Origin: Clavelina lepadiformis
Lineage: Eukaryota > Chordata > Ascidiacea > Aplousobranchia > Clavelinidae
Direction of reading: 5' to 3'
NCBI RefSeq assembly: GCF_947623445.1
Contig: NC_135248.1
Location: 5,332,977 to 5,396,976, forward strand
Length of the DNA: 64,000 bases
The position numbers and the translations under genes are program-made. Numbering within the stretch: the stretch's first letter is position 1; each line of letters starts with the position of its first letter. This document shows positions 23,928 through 34,835 of the stretch, in pieces. The notes under the pieces are model-generated. The model ran no database searches. It saw nothing but the letters and a program-made list of their open reading frames with translations, and was not told the origin of the DNA.

Positions 23928-26900
23928 ATGCAGTTTTATGTTGGTACCATAAGCAGCTGTTCATCTTATCGCAAATCGAAACACAAGAAAACAAACAAAG
24001 TGATCGATTCCCATCAAAGTAAGTAACTGATAAATATACAGCTCATTCGATTTAAAAAAATTGTCATTAGCCTATGTTTGGAAAAAATATGAAAGTGCAC
24101 CATTTGTTTTACTGGTAAGGCAAACGAATAATATAATGTATTACTGAACTTGCATAACAAGTCAGAATACAAACCAAAACTGGAGTGTGTTTAATATCTT
24201 TATTTCAAAACTTTTAATATTGCTTGCATTTGAAGAAAACCAAAAAGATCATCATGGTCGAAACTCTTCTTATTTATATGGAAGGTCTATCTGCCAAATC
24301 TCAATGGAAGCTTCAAAAAGGCCAATTTCCAGGTGATAGAACCTTATTTCCAGCACATATCATTTAAGTGATTATGATTATGCGTTTTCAGGAAGCTTTT
24401 CTGCAAGTGTAACTATTATACAAAAATATTTACGTATAGAAATTTCAACACACCGTCTTGCGTGGTTACAGTGATATTTCCTGTCAATTCTATTTTATGG
24501 AATGTTTTTTGGTTCTCATCGTGTGGTTTTGGCCAAAGTTTTGCTTCCATATACTGTTGATGTGTATTATGAATCCTAGATCAGGGTTGCAACATTCTAG
24601 ATTATATTATGTTTAATGTAGTAGCATGATATTTATGTGACATGCTTTCTCATTTTATGCGTTTCAACTTAAATGAAATTTTTAGTGACAACACAGTAAA
24701 AGTTGTACATGTCCATGGACCGAAATATACGTGTAAAATTTGACTTTTAGAGTTTTGCTGAAATCAACTTGGGAACTTAGCCCACCTGATGACAAAAGAA
24801 TCAATTCAATTTGCACGATTGCAGAAAAGAAGGGAATTTCTGTTGAGTTTAAGCCTATTTCTCACTTGTACAATATTTCTGATGGAAGGCCACATCAGGT
24901 GATATTACACCCAAGAATATATCTTACAGCTTTACTTGAGATAATTAGTCTATTCGGTCTTTTATGAGAAGTTGGATTTTCAAATTTCACTGTCAAGATT
25001 TTTATTTATTACCTTTCATTACTGTTGCAATGCCCAACATTAAACAACAATTTGTCAACATATACACTAATATACATTGCACCTACCTACTAGTACAAAA
25101 AGCATAGTTAAATTCAGTTACTTTTATACTTATATAGGTGGAATTATTATTTGCTACGTTGTTTTGTAACAAGTGAGAAAGGATGTGTTATTGCAATGAT
25201 TTACAGGGTGTATGTCTTGAAGTTGGGAACCTTTCTGTTTTTCCGATGAGACCTGAACTTCTCAACAAGTTGATAAATACGGAAAACACATCGAGACTGC
25301 CTCTTTGGGTTTTACTTTATGACATACATGATCCAGTTAATGTTGGCACAATTTTACGAACATGCAGTTTCCTGGGTGTCACAAACGTCTTGATGACATC
25401 ACGATGGTAGGTGATAGTTTACTATGTTTATCATTTCGTGTATTTATGTGATAGTGATACATTTTGTTTACAGTTTTTGAAATTATTTACATTGCAATAT
25501 CAGAAAGTGATGACCAATTTTTGATATAGAGTTTAGAAACACTTCCTCCAAGTGGTTGGTGGTCCATATGTATACAATGCAAAACTTAAATCTTTGAAAA
25601 TATTTGCATTAATCAAATAATGTCGAATAATTTGTTTTGAATCTTGATGCATGCTCTAAATTATTTCATATCCCCCACCGCGTCTATGCATTTTACTTTA
25701 CAAATCATTTGGTTTGATTTTCAAGGTTGATTTTGTTTTGCAGTGCACCATTGACAGCAGTGGCCTGTAAAGCAAGTGCTGGTGCTACAGAACTTGTCAA
25801 TCTTTATACCATCGGAAATTCCATGGAATTTATGAAGGTTTTTTTTTAAAAAGTGTTACTTGTTTGAGTTTTTTGAAAGTAAATATTTTGCTGAAAGTAT
25901 GTGTCACTGCTCATTAACGATAGGCGGTTAGATGGGGAGAAAGGACTTGCAAAAAGTTGGTTTTCATTATTAAGCACATAGTTATGGCTAAAGTAAGCTT
26001 AAAAGAAAGATTTAAGTAAGCTTGCTGCAAAGCAAAACGATAAAAACAGTTTCCAATGCGCAACTTTTTTTCCGGTAAAGTAGTGACTTTTTTGCTGCAG
26101 TCTGCATACAATGAACAAAGTTGTTGACCAGTTTCCGCACAAGACCTGGTGCGTGCGAGGTAATTTCTGTTGTGTTTTTTTTATCAGGCCCTTATGAAAC
26201 TTGGATGGGATGTACTTGGATCAGGTACCAATGCTGACAGTTATGAAGTAGATGACGATGCTGATAACTTCTGTGAAAGTTACCATAAATCCATTGATAT
26301 GCCTGGGAATTTACTGCCTCCAATGTGTGATATTAACACAGTAAAAATAACTAAGCCATCTCTTCTCGTATTAGGTAAATACCAATGTAAAATTATCACA
26401 TGTTATCTACCCAATCTGTTAATTCATACATTGTTGATATCATATCATTAACACATGGAAATAATTGACAATCAAGAAACATCATATAGCCCTGAGACTT
26501 GATCAGAATGTTATTATATAAGAGTTTTACTGAAATAAGGAAACTGTTTATAAATGTCACGTGTCATTGCATTTTACATTGCGGAAAAACTAAATTGAAA
26601 AAATGCATGTTGGTTGTCCACTTGTGTTATTGGTTGGTTTTTGTACCGATATTAGTATGCTTAAATGCTTACCATTGTTTAAGCGGTGCTGGTGTGAATG
26701 ACATATTTTCTATCATGTTTGAAAGGCAATGAAGGTAGCGGAATATCAACAGCTGTGCTGAACACCTGTTCAAAAATTGTCAACGTAAACCCGTCACCAC
26801 AGTGTATGACCCCGTCTTCTGTTTCTTGTTTAAACGTTTCAACTGCTGCAGGTAGGCTACTGATAAAATTTTATGGTAATACAGAAAAATATTGGAATTG

Positions 26901-27397
26901 ATTATTAACTGGTGCTGTAAGCTATGACAATGCTGTCGTATAGGGAAGGCGTCACCAAACTGTTTTCACAAAGGACTAGATAAACATGAAAACTGACGAT
27001 CGCGGGCCAAATTTCCAGTTTGTTCAATAGGCTACCATACAATAAGCTCATTTGTGATTGTGAGGTGGGCCGGATCTGGCCCGCGGACCGTAGTTTGGTG
27101 ACCCCTGATATAGGGAAACATGTGAACTTACATTGAAATAATCCCATCAGTCAAGAACTAAAGATTTTTAATACTATTTGTGTTTAAGGATAATTTTCAA
27201 AGTGTATGTGGTGAATTAGAGATGAAGAAATTGCTATAATCGTATAGTTGGGGTTCTTGTAAACAGGGTATAAATTTTTCCGATGTTGGGATTTAGAGGA
27301 AAGCCCTAATATAGTTTGAATTCAACTTCTTGTAACTTAAACTCTTTGTCAACTTGATTTTTTAGCAATAATCCTTCATCGTTTGCTGAATCATTAG
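23928..27397 (+). CDS. MRM1: MRM1, mitochondrial rRNA 2'-O-ribose methyltransferase (SpoU family)
   Basis: Eight exons: 23928-24018, 24236-24332, 24751-24898, 25207-25406, 25744-25837, 26188-26374, 26726-26851 and 27366-27397. They total 975 nt, or 324 aa. The start is the first ATG after an in-frame TGA. The N-terminus is rich in Lys, Arg and Ser, compatible with a mitochondrial presequence. A substrate-binding stretch 'YLYGRSICQISMEASKR' precedes the SpoU domain. SpoU motif 1 is 'DPVNVGTILRTCSFLGV', motif 2 'LLVLGNEGSGIS' and motif 3 'VSCLNVSTAAAIIL', forming the trefoil-knot SAM site. The linking 'CAPLTAVACKASAGATE' is typical of MRM1. The family 2'-O-methylates a guanosine in the mitochondrial large rRNA. 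Intron 7 carries a 162-bp MITE. The family is certain; MRM1 is favoured over MRM3 by overall pattern. Confidence 0.9.
26947..27108. mobile_element. Short hAT-type MITE in MRM1 intron 7
   Basis: The ends GGCGTCACCAAACT and AGTTTGGTGACCCC form an inverted repeat, and GCGGGCC/GGCCCGCGG motifs lie inside. Flanking 8-bp duplications TATAGGGA occur at 26939-26946 and 27109-27116. The element is 162 bp with no coding capacity. The end sequence CACCAAACT is common among non-autonomous hAT elements. Confidence 0.82.
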
Positions 27398-27832
27398 AAG
27401 ACTTCAACCTACGCTTTATATTTTATTCTGCTGCATTCAATTTTTGATTCTCAATTTGTGCTGTGCTTTTGTTAATGTTTAAAATGTATCAACATCATCA
27501 ATATACTGTATCAACAAATCAGGTCATTTTTGCTCACATATTGGAACAGTTTTAAATGTATGTATTGCAAGCTATTGCAAATATAACATGTCTGTATTGT
27601 TTTTAACAAGCTTTGTTTGAAAAACAACAACAGCACGGTGTCTATTTTTGTAACATTTTGAACTTTTGTTCTTGCATTTTTTTACTGAAAATAATCATTT
27701 CGGGAATAAAATTCATTTAAGTTTTCAATCACTCCCTTTGGTTTTAACCCAGATAGCACACAAGTAGGCTAAAGCAAAAACTGTAGTTTAGCAGGGCAGC
27801 CCTAGTGATGAATATTTGTTAATAGTGATCAG

Positions 27833-28469
27833 TAGGGCAACCAGTTTTTTGACCTAAAAATTTTAAATTTTGACCTTAAAATCTGCAAATTTTGACCTCA
27901 TTTTGACCTAAAAAGTTTATATTTTGACCTTATTTTGACCTAAAACGTTTAAATTTTGACCTTATTTTGAAAAACGCTATACTGATAGTCTCTACACTGT
28001 CTACCGCAACTTTCTAATCTAAAGCTGCATTTAAAAATGACAAAATGCTTTTCTAGTGTTGACTTTTTTTTTGTTTCTGCGTATTAAGATTGACAACTTG
28101 CAGTTTCAAATGCAATGCTGTCACATCGTGACGTCACCAAACGCGCTGAAAAGCCTTCCCTCTCTTTGTGTCTTTGGTTCTAAGTAAAATTTGCGGGACT
28201 GGAATTGTTTGCGGTACAAGAAAAGAGAAAAACGGAAGAATAATATTACAAAATAGTTACAAAATTACAAGTTTAATAGATTTTGACCTAAAAAAAAGAC
28301 CTAACGAAACAATTTGACCGTATTTTGACCTAACGTAACATTTTGACTTTATCTGACCTAATAACTTCTATACCACACGTCGTACAAAGCTGAAATTTGT
28401 TTTGTGCTTGTTTCATAGCATTCTGAGCAGGTAAAAAAAAATTGACCATATTGACTTTTGGTTGCCCTA
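27833..28469. mobile_element. hAT-type non-autonomous element rich in TTTTGACCTAAAA units
   Basis: The terminal repeats TAGGGCAACCA and TGGTTGCCCTA fit the hAT end rule YARNG. The flanks carry the identical 8-bp duplication GTGATCAG at 27825-27832 and 28470-28477. Both sub-terminal zones are filled with repeated TTTTGACCTAAAA-like units, at least nine in total. There is no transposase frame in the 637 bp, so it would depend on a hAT enzyme elsewhere. Confidence 0.88.
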
Positions 28470-29351
28470 GTGATCAGTTGTGTTCGAAAGATGTACTGTA
28501 TATATGTTACTGTTAAGTAAAATTCATATACTGTAGCACTTGTAACGTATCGGAGAGGTTTGATACACGTAGACAGCGTAGTGTGCCGCAAAACTGACTA
28601 TTGTAGCCGTGAATGGCTATCTGACTCTTTAGAAGGGCATCTTCATCCCCAGCTCAAAGGCGGCTTTAAATCAATTCAATCACAAGGGTAGCTTATGCTC
28701 CTACCACGAGTGTAGTCCGATCTATAGTGAATGCTCGGCGCACACAATCCAGCCGCATTTCAATTACATTCTTGTGAAAAAAACATCGACATTAATGTCA
28801 AATAAAGGAATCGAAAAAAATAACCAAAAAGGAATAAATATTGCGTTTAGATTTTCTTCATTCAATTCTCAAAGTCCTTACAACAAAAATAACGTATTTG
28901 TTAAAAATTTACGATTGAGTGTTCAGTGTAAAGCCAGACTTATCATGACAAGGGCAAAGAGCTCAGTCTCTGTTCATCCATAGCTAATACATAAGTACTG
29001 TATATGTATTATCTATGGTTCATCTGTTTCTACAGCCATTTAACTTTAGGGAAATTTCCCCAAGCAGTGTTAATTCAAATCAATCATTTCCTAAAAGTGC
29101 ACAACCAGATGACGTTACAATTAAAGTAGCTGTGGTGTGGTATACAAAAGCATCTCATGGTTGTGCATATATATATACCAGAACCCTACCTTGATCTGAT
29201 TTCCCACTAAAGTCAATCACCAAACCCAAATTTTTCGCCTTCGGTTTTCAGAAATTTTCAAAGTTGATGGTGGCTGAACCGTGTTAGACATAAGTTGGCA
29301 CTCTGAGGTTACCGTAACTTTATTTCGATAACGTATGCAACAACTTAATTT

Positions 29352-29500
29352 TAGTTACTTGAGGTTTAATTAAAGTAAGATTTAGATTAGAAGGTAGATT
29401 TAGGTTAGGCTTAGATTATTATGTTACACCATTTAAGTTAGGTTAACAAGACAGTGAAAAAGAGCTTTAAAAGCCCGATTTTTTTGGTGAAATAGTGGCA
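29352..29500 (-). repeat. Dispersed MITE-like repeat, copy 2
   Basis: The reverse complement starts ACTATTTCACC and then tracks the copy at 19459 for about 140 bp, sharing TAAGCCTAAC and TCTACCTTC-like blocks with scattered differences. The far end is not clear, so this copy may be truncated. Confidence 0.6.
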
Positions 29501-30252
29501 GTCAAACATGTATAGCCATTACACATATAGGCTACTGATATATGAATGGTAGCGTATATTTCACCGGCAGCCGATTACTGAATTTGGAAGAAGCTACTTT
29601 GATAAACGGTGGCCGGTGAAGTATACACTTAATGTACCGGCACCGTTTACCGAAGTAGGAAAATACGAATACGATAAATGGCATAAGTTATATGTCACGG
29701 TTCGCAAGTGAAAGAACTTGTTTTGTCTATCTTTATTTGATTGGTGTTAAATGGTTGCACCATAATAGAAAGACTATTTAGATGTGAAGTAGCATCATGT
29801 TGCATAAAAGTAATACCAATCAGAAATTTATTATATTTAAGTGCTATACACATAGCCACTCATTGCTTGGGTAGTGTTCCATTCGTATGACAAATTTTGA
29901 CAACCCGAAATTTCTTTGGGTGGCATAAGTCACACACACCCACACACTTATATTATATAACTTATAAAATATGATAATAGTTGTATGTACAAAAATGATT
30001 AAAAACTGTAGGATAAATAATTAAAGTTAACCTTTAAAATGATTTCCAACCTTTTTTTCATGTCAAAAAGATCAAAGTGGTTAAATATTTCAAGGTCTCA
30101 ACTACACTTTTTCTAATGTATTAATTACTGATACTCTTTAGTTGAACTACCTAATGTATAGGTGCATACTTGTATAGCTTTGTTGGTTAAAGCACTGAAA
30201 TTTTCAAAATTCATCTCTCTTGTTATTTGCATAGACTGGTTATGTAACTACA

Positions 30253-31470
30253 ATGCCTCCGACTTTTTGTGACTTTTCAACATTTGAAGGACTTGTGACT
30301 ATTTATGCCACAGTTCCAACAGGACTTGAATTTACAGCCGTCGATGAAATAAAGCAGAAGATTCAACCAGAAGCTTGTGAGATTGGTCAAGGAAAAGTCT
30401 ACTTCCAAACTGCAGTATCTAGATTGTGTGACATTCATCAGCTGCGATCTGTTGATAGATTATTTCTTGTCATAAAAAAATTTCTGGACTACAAGTATGA
30501 TGATGACCATGATAAGGCGATTGTTGATCTGAAAGCTTTACCAAATGACCTACCCTGGGATGAAGTAGTAAAATTTTGGCAAGAAAATCTTAAACATTGT
30601 AAGGTTTTGATTAAAACCAGGAAGAACACGTCCGGGGTACCAGTACCCAGCTCTAATGGTATTTCCTCCCTGCCAGATGCTTCATGTACAGATATAAGAT
30701 ATAGAGCTACTGCAAGCAGAGTGGGAAAACAACAAAGTGTTACTTCACCTGACGCTGAATTATATTTTGGTGGTGCTTTGCAGGATATTACTCAGTGGAA
30801 GGTGGACCTTAGCAACTACAACTTGGAAATTGTTATTACTTTGGGTGTTGATTTTGTTTTAGTTGGTTTAGTTTTGACACTAGAAAGCTTGCACAGACGA
30901 AATATTACTCATTTTGGATACACTACTTTACGTGCTTCTATTGCATACAATATGTTGAGAATGTGCAAGATATTGGCTGGAGATGCTGTGGTTGATCCTA
31001 TGTGTGGCACTGGTGTAATACCAATCGAAGGTCAGGACGAATGGATTAATTGCTTTTATTTTGCTGGTGATAAATCAGATGACGCTGTTAAAAAATCTGC
31101 AGCCAATGTAGCGGCTCTAAATGGTGAAACTGTAAGAAGTTGTGTTGAGGTTCTGCAATGGAATGTAAAAAAGCTACCATGGCGAAGTGCGTCAATCGAT
31201 GTATGTGTAACTGATCTCCCATTTGGTAAAAGGGTTGGTTCAAAGAGTGATAACAGGGTGCTTTATCCATCAATGTTAAAAGAGATTGCTAGAATAGCAA
31301 GGCCTGGCACTGCTCGTGCTTGTTTATTGACGCGTGATAAAAGAGCCATAAATAATGCCATTGCTATGCTATCTAGTTTATGGAAATTGAAAAGAATGTC
31401 ATTTATCAATATTGGTGGCTTGAGGGCTGGAGTGTATTTGTTGCTAAGAACATCAACAAAACTTAACTAG
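30253..31470 (+). CDS. THUMPD3: THUMPD3-type tRNA guanosine N2-methyltransferase
   Basis: A single coding exon of 405 aa. The N-terminal half (about 1-200) is a THUMP/ferredoxin-like RNA-binding region. The C-terminal half is a Rossmann-fold methyltransferase with 'VVDPMCGTGVIPIEG' (SAM site, about 247-260), an acidic 'GDKSDD' (about 272-277) and the catalytic-loop variant 'TDLPFGKRVGSK' (about 320-331). It ends with 'INIGGLRAGVYLL', as in THUMPD3. The family makes m2G at position 6 of tRNAs with the partner TRMT112. At 405 aa it is shorter than the human protein. The neighbouring genes are intron-rich while this coding sequence is intronless; an AG acceptor just upstream (about 30231) could mark a 5'UTR intron. 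The mutarotase start is only 152 bp downstream. THUMPD2 is the main alternative, but the PFGKR-VGSK segment favours THUMPD3. Confidence 0.88.
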   Translation: MPPTFCDFSTFEGLVTIYATVPTGLEFTAVDEIKQKIQPEACEIGQGKVYFQTAVSRLCDIHQLRSVDRLFLVIKKFLDYKYDDDHDKAIVDLKALPNDLPWDEVVKFWQENLKHCKVLIKTRKNTSGVPVPSSNGISSLPDASCTDIRYRATASRVGKQQSVTSPDAELYFGGALQDITQWKVDLSNYNLEIVITLGVDFVLVGLVLTLESLHRRNITHFGYTTLRASIAYNMLRMCKILAGDAVVDPMCGTGVIPIEGQDEWINCFYFAGDKSDDAVKKSAANVAALNGETVRSCVEVLQWNVKKLPWRSASIDVCVTDLPFGKRVGSKSDNRVLYPSMLKEIARIARPGTARACLLTRDKRAINNAIAMLSSLWKLKRMSFINIGGLRAGVYLLLRTSTKLN

Positions 31471-31622
31471 AAAATTTTCCGAATCAAGTTACTTGCAACA
31501 GTTTAAACAGATTTTATTCTGTCATAATATTCTTCCATCTGTACATCATCCTGAATTATGTCACTTAGTTTCGTAAAAATGTGTCAATTTTTATGCATTT
31601 TTAAGGTTGTTGTATAAATACC

Positions 31623-34600
31623 ATGGCAAACAGTATAACTTTAGATTGGAGTGAAAACTGTTCCGCTACTATTCATCTTTATGGAGCAACTGTTACCTCT
31701 TGGATAAACAATGGAAAAGAACAACTATTTCTAAGCTCCAAGTCAAAAATGGATGGTAGCAAAGCCATAAGAGGAGGAATACCACTAGTTTTTCGTGAGT
31801 GTTAGAATGAAATATTTTATTAAAGGGAAATTTCAAACAAATTGTGGCATGTTTTTTTTATTTATTGAATTCAACATAATTAAATGTAGATACCGGTAAA
31901 ATACCGGCAGTATATTATGTATGTTATTGTAAAGTGAGCTGAAACTTGTGTTTCATAAAATTAGGGAAGAGAGAACAATTGTAACATGATTGAATTGTAG
32001 AGGTTGGGGTCGTTAGAATGCAGAGGTTGATGTGGCAGAATGCAGATACAGAGTTCATCGGTCTTAACTTACGTTATTGACTTAACTAACCTACTACAGT
32101 AGTATCTGACTCTATTGTTGCGTGCGGTTAGAATTCTCTAACCTTTTTGACAGCCGAACGTTCTTATTATATTATAACAAATACCATTTGCCAGAAAAGG
32201 CTTTTATTGTAGGTGCTGTACACTTTCTCAATATTACAAATAACGATACGAATAAGTCATACGACTGTTTACACGATATCTACTAATTTGCAATCACCAC
32301 GACTACAGTAGTACGGTATTACAAATGTCTATAACTTTACGTCTGCGTCTGTGTCTGAGTCTGTGTCTGTGTCTTAGCCTGTGTCTGAGCAAGACTCGCA
32401 CAGAAGTTTGAGCTTATAAAACATTGTGCGATGTGCCGGAAATATACGACAAAAAAGGCATGAACATTTCAAGGCGTGTGGACGTGAAAAACAGTGCGTT
32501 TGCAATGCAAATTATTGCAAATTACATTCGGTTAAAGTTGGAAACAGTTTCTTGGAAGCGACTTGGTAACGTACAAAAAAGGAGCTTTCACACGAAGTTA
32601 TTCATAGCAAGTTTTCAAATATACCAACGATAGTTGCAGTGTTCTGAAAAAGCAAGTTTATAAACTCCAATTACTAGCTGGAAAACTCTTTCCTAAGAAT
32701 GATGTGGCGGAACTGAAAGTTTAAAAACTCCAATTGTTAACTGGAAAACACATTTCTAAGAATGACGTAATGATTTTAATGTGGCGGAACTGAAAGTTTA
32801 AAAACTCCAATTGTTAACTGGAAAACACATTTCTAAGAATGACGTAATGATTTTACAAAAGCCACCCAGGCCGCCACAGAATAACTTACTTGATATATAC
32901 AACATGCATAATGAAACATGATTTAATTTGAAATTTTTTTAAATTTTTGCTGTTTCAGCAAATTTTGGCCCCTGGGAACACGGTCCACAGCATGGATTTG
33001 CACGAATATCCTGGTGGAAAATCATTGAACAACCAACAAAGGTTTACTTCTAAAAATTGTGGTAGTCACATAATATGCGTGGCTGTATTGCATACAGTTT
33101 ATACATTGTTTATGAATAAGTGAAATATTTGTAATTGAGTTTATAGTTAAACTGCATTTGAGTCAAAAGTTATTCTTTAAAGTACTACTACCACAAGGCT
33201 GAATCTTTATTACAAAACTATATCATGTAGATGAGCAATGGTGATGTGACAACTGTTCTACAGCTGACAGATGATGATAAAACTAGAAATATGTGGAATC
33301 ACCAGTGAGTAACAAATTGTACTTACAGGGTTAGATTGCACAGTTTTTTATCTCTTAAATACTTTAACATTGTATTTTCCTGAATTCTTGCCACACTTTC
33401 TTGAATTTAGTGATGTCATAGAAGAAATAATAGTTATTTTAGTGTAAAGCAGACAGGCATAAAACTAACACCACTGTATTTTAATAATGGTGTGAAGCTG
33501 TTTTTGGACTGCTTTTCTTATTGATGTTGTTTGCTTGTAGGTTTTTGTTGACCTATAAAGTTACTTTGGGAGAAAATAATCTCACAACTAAACTGGAAGT
33601 TACGAATACTGGATCAGAGCAATTTGATTTTACAGTTCTGCTTCACACGTACTTTCGTGTGTCTGACATAAACAGCTGCAAGGTCTCCGGCTTTTTGGGA
33701 TGTAACTATTCCGATAAGGTAAATATGAGCACCCATGTTTCAATCAATTCCATATGTATCATACTTTTGTAATAGCATTTAGGAAATTTGCATAGCAAAA
33801 CTGTATTTACTCCGTTTGTACTGTGTGATATGTTTTATTTGAAAACTTTATGATGATTAACATTGAATGTATTATTATAGCTGCAATATACCGTGGTTGT
33901 GGTCAGCAACTTTTTATTTCGGTAAAGCCAGAAAAAAACTAGAATATATAACAAGTTTATAAAAATGCATCCTTTGGAAAATGCGTACATACAGACATGC
34001 AGCATGCTGGATAACTGGGGTTCAAGGCTCTAGCGTTAATGAATCATAGCAGAGTTAACATTATGCGAAGACTTCTTAGCAGTCTGCTAAAAGGATTGTA
34101 CCATTTAATCGTGTTTTTTGTTAATTTCTTTCTGCACCACGTTAAGGATGATATCATATTTTTTCAAGCATTTCACATAATATATACCAGTGCTAAATTG
34201 TCTATAATTATGATGCATATAGTCTTTGTTCTGATCTTCTACTGGTTAATCCATTGAAATAGTTGTTTTTGACTGATTAAATTTTCAACGGTAGGACTTT
34301 GTTGGTTTTAGGTAGAAGGCACAGACAATGTTTCTGAAGCAAGCAAAGAGATAGTTATTGACCGCAATATTGATCGTGTATACCGTCTTGCTGGTCAACC
34401 TGATGGTCATTTAATTTCTACACCAGAGACAAAACTAATGCTGACCAAAATAAACCTGCCCGATACAGGTAGGCGTCACTTACAGTGTATATATTTATAC
34501 ATATGCTTTAGTTTACTGATTATTTGACATTAGATGGCCTGTTAGCATTTATTGCTCAAGTTTTGTTTATCGCATTTAAATGATATATATATAATCTTGT

Positions 34601-34835
34601 ACTGGTAAGCAAGCTTTTTGTTTAACTTCAATTATAACAATGTTGATTGTAGTTGCTATTTTATTTACTTACAGTCTTGTGGAATCCTTGGACAGAAAAG
34701 GCAGCTGCAATGTCTGATTTTGATGACTTGGGCTACTTGAATATGGTTTGTGTTGAATCTGGTTATGTATCACAAAGAAAAATTTTACATGCGGGGGAGA
34801 CTCTCACATGCAGTCAAAATATTACTGTGCTTTAA
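31623..34835 (+). CDS. Glucose-6-phosphate 1-epimerase-like (YeaD-type) aldose mutarotase
   Basis: Six exons: 31623-31794, 32959-33041, 33231-33304, 33541-33718, 34312-34468 and 34675-34835. They total 825 nt, or 274 aa. The protein opens with 'LYGATVTSW', followed by 'AIRGGIPLVFPNFGPW', 'HGFARISWW', 'LLHTYFRVSDI', 'VYRLAG', 'LWNPWTEKAA' and 'VESGYV'. This order is that of hexose-6-phosphate mutarotases of the galactose-mutarotase fold. The His of 'HTYF' and the Glu of 'VESGYV' are in the positions of the catalytic acid and base. The likely reaction is interconversion of alpha and beta anomers of glucose-6-phosphate or a similar sugar phosphate. The start ATG lies 152 bp after the THUMPD3 stop. 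Intron 1 (31795-32958) carries tandem repeats. Confidence 0.9.
32341..32390. repeat. (GTCTGT)n imperfect microsatellite
   Basis: Alternating GTCTGT, GTCTGA and GTCTTA hexamers occur in intron 1 of the mutarotase gene. Confidence 0.8.
32655..32860. repeat. Three-copy tandem repeat, unit about 60-80 bp
   Basis: Three direct copies begin at about 32656, 32718 and 32796 with GTTTAWAAACTCCAATT. The second and third are almost identical; the first is shorter and diverged. They lie in intron 1 of the mutarotase gene. Confidence 0.85.

Larger units (their letters stand above)
27398..30252. other. MRM1 to THUMPD3 intergenic region
   Basis: This holds the MRM1 3'UTR (AATAAA near 27704), the 637-bp hAT-type element (27833-28469), copy 2 of a dispersed repeat (29352-29500), a CA-rich run near 29935-29950, and a GATAAACGGTG / CACCGTTTA inverted pair near 29600-29650. 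An AG acceptor just before 30240 suggests that THUMPD3 has a separate 5'UTR exon within this region. Confidence 0.5.

Noticed and set aside
28590..28730. GC-richer patch that could be a small RNA gene
   Set aside because: No snRNA, tRNA or snoRNA box pattern could be recognised.
34010..34035. GGGGTTCAAGGCTC resembling a tRNA T-arm
   Set aside because: No acceptor stem, D-arm or anticodon arm fits around it.
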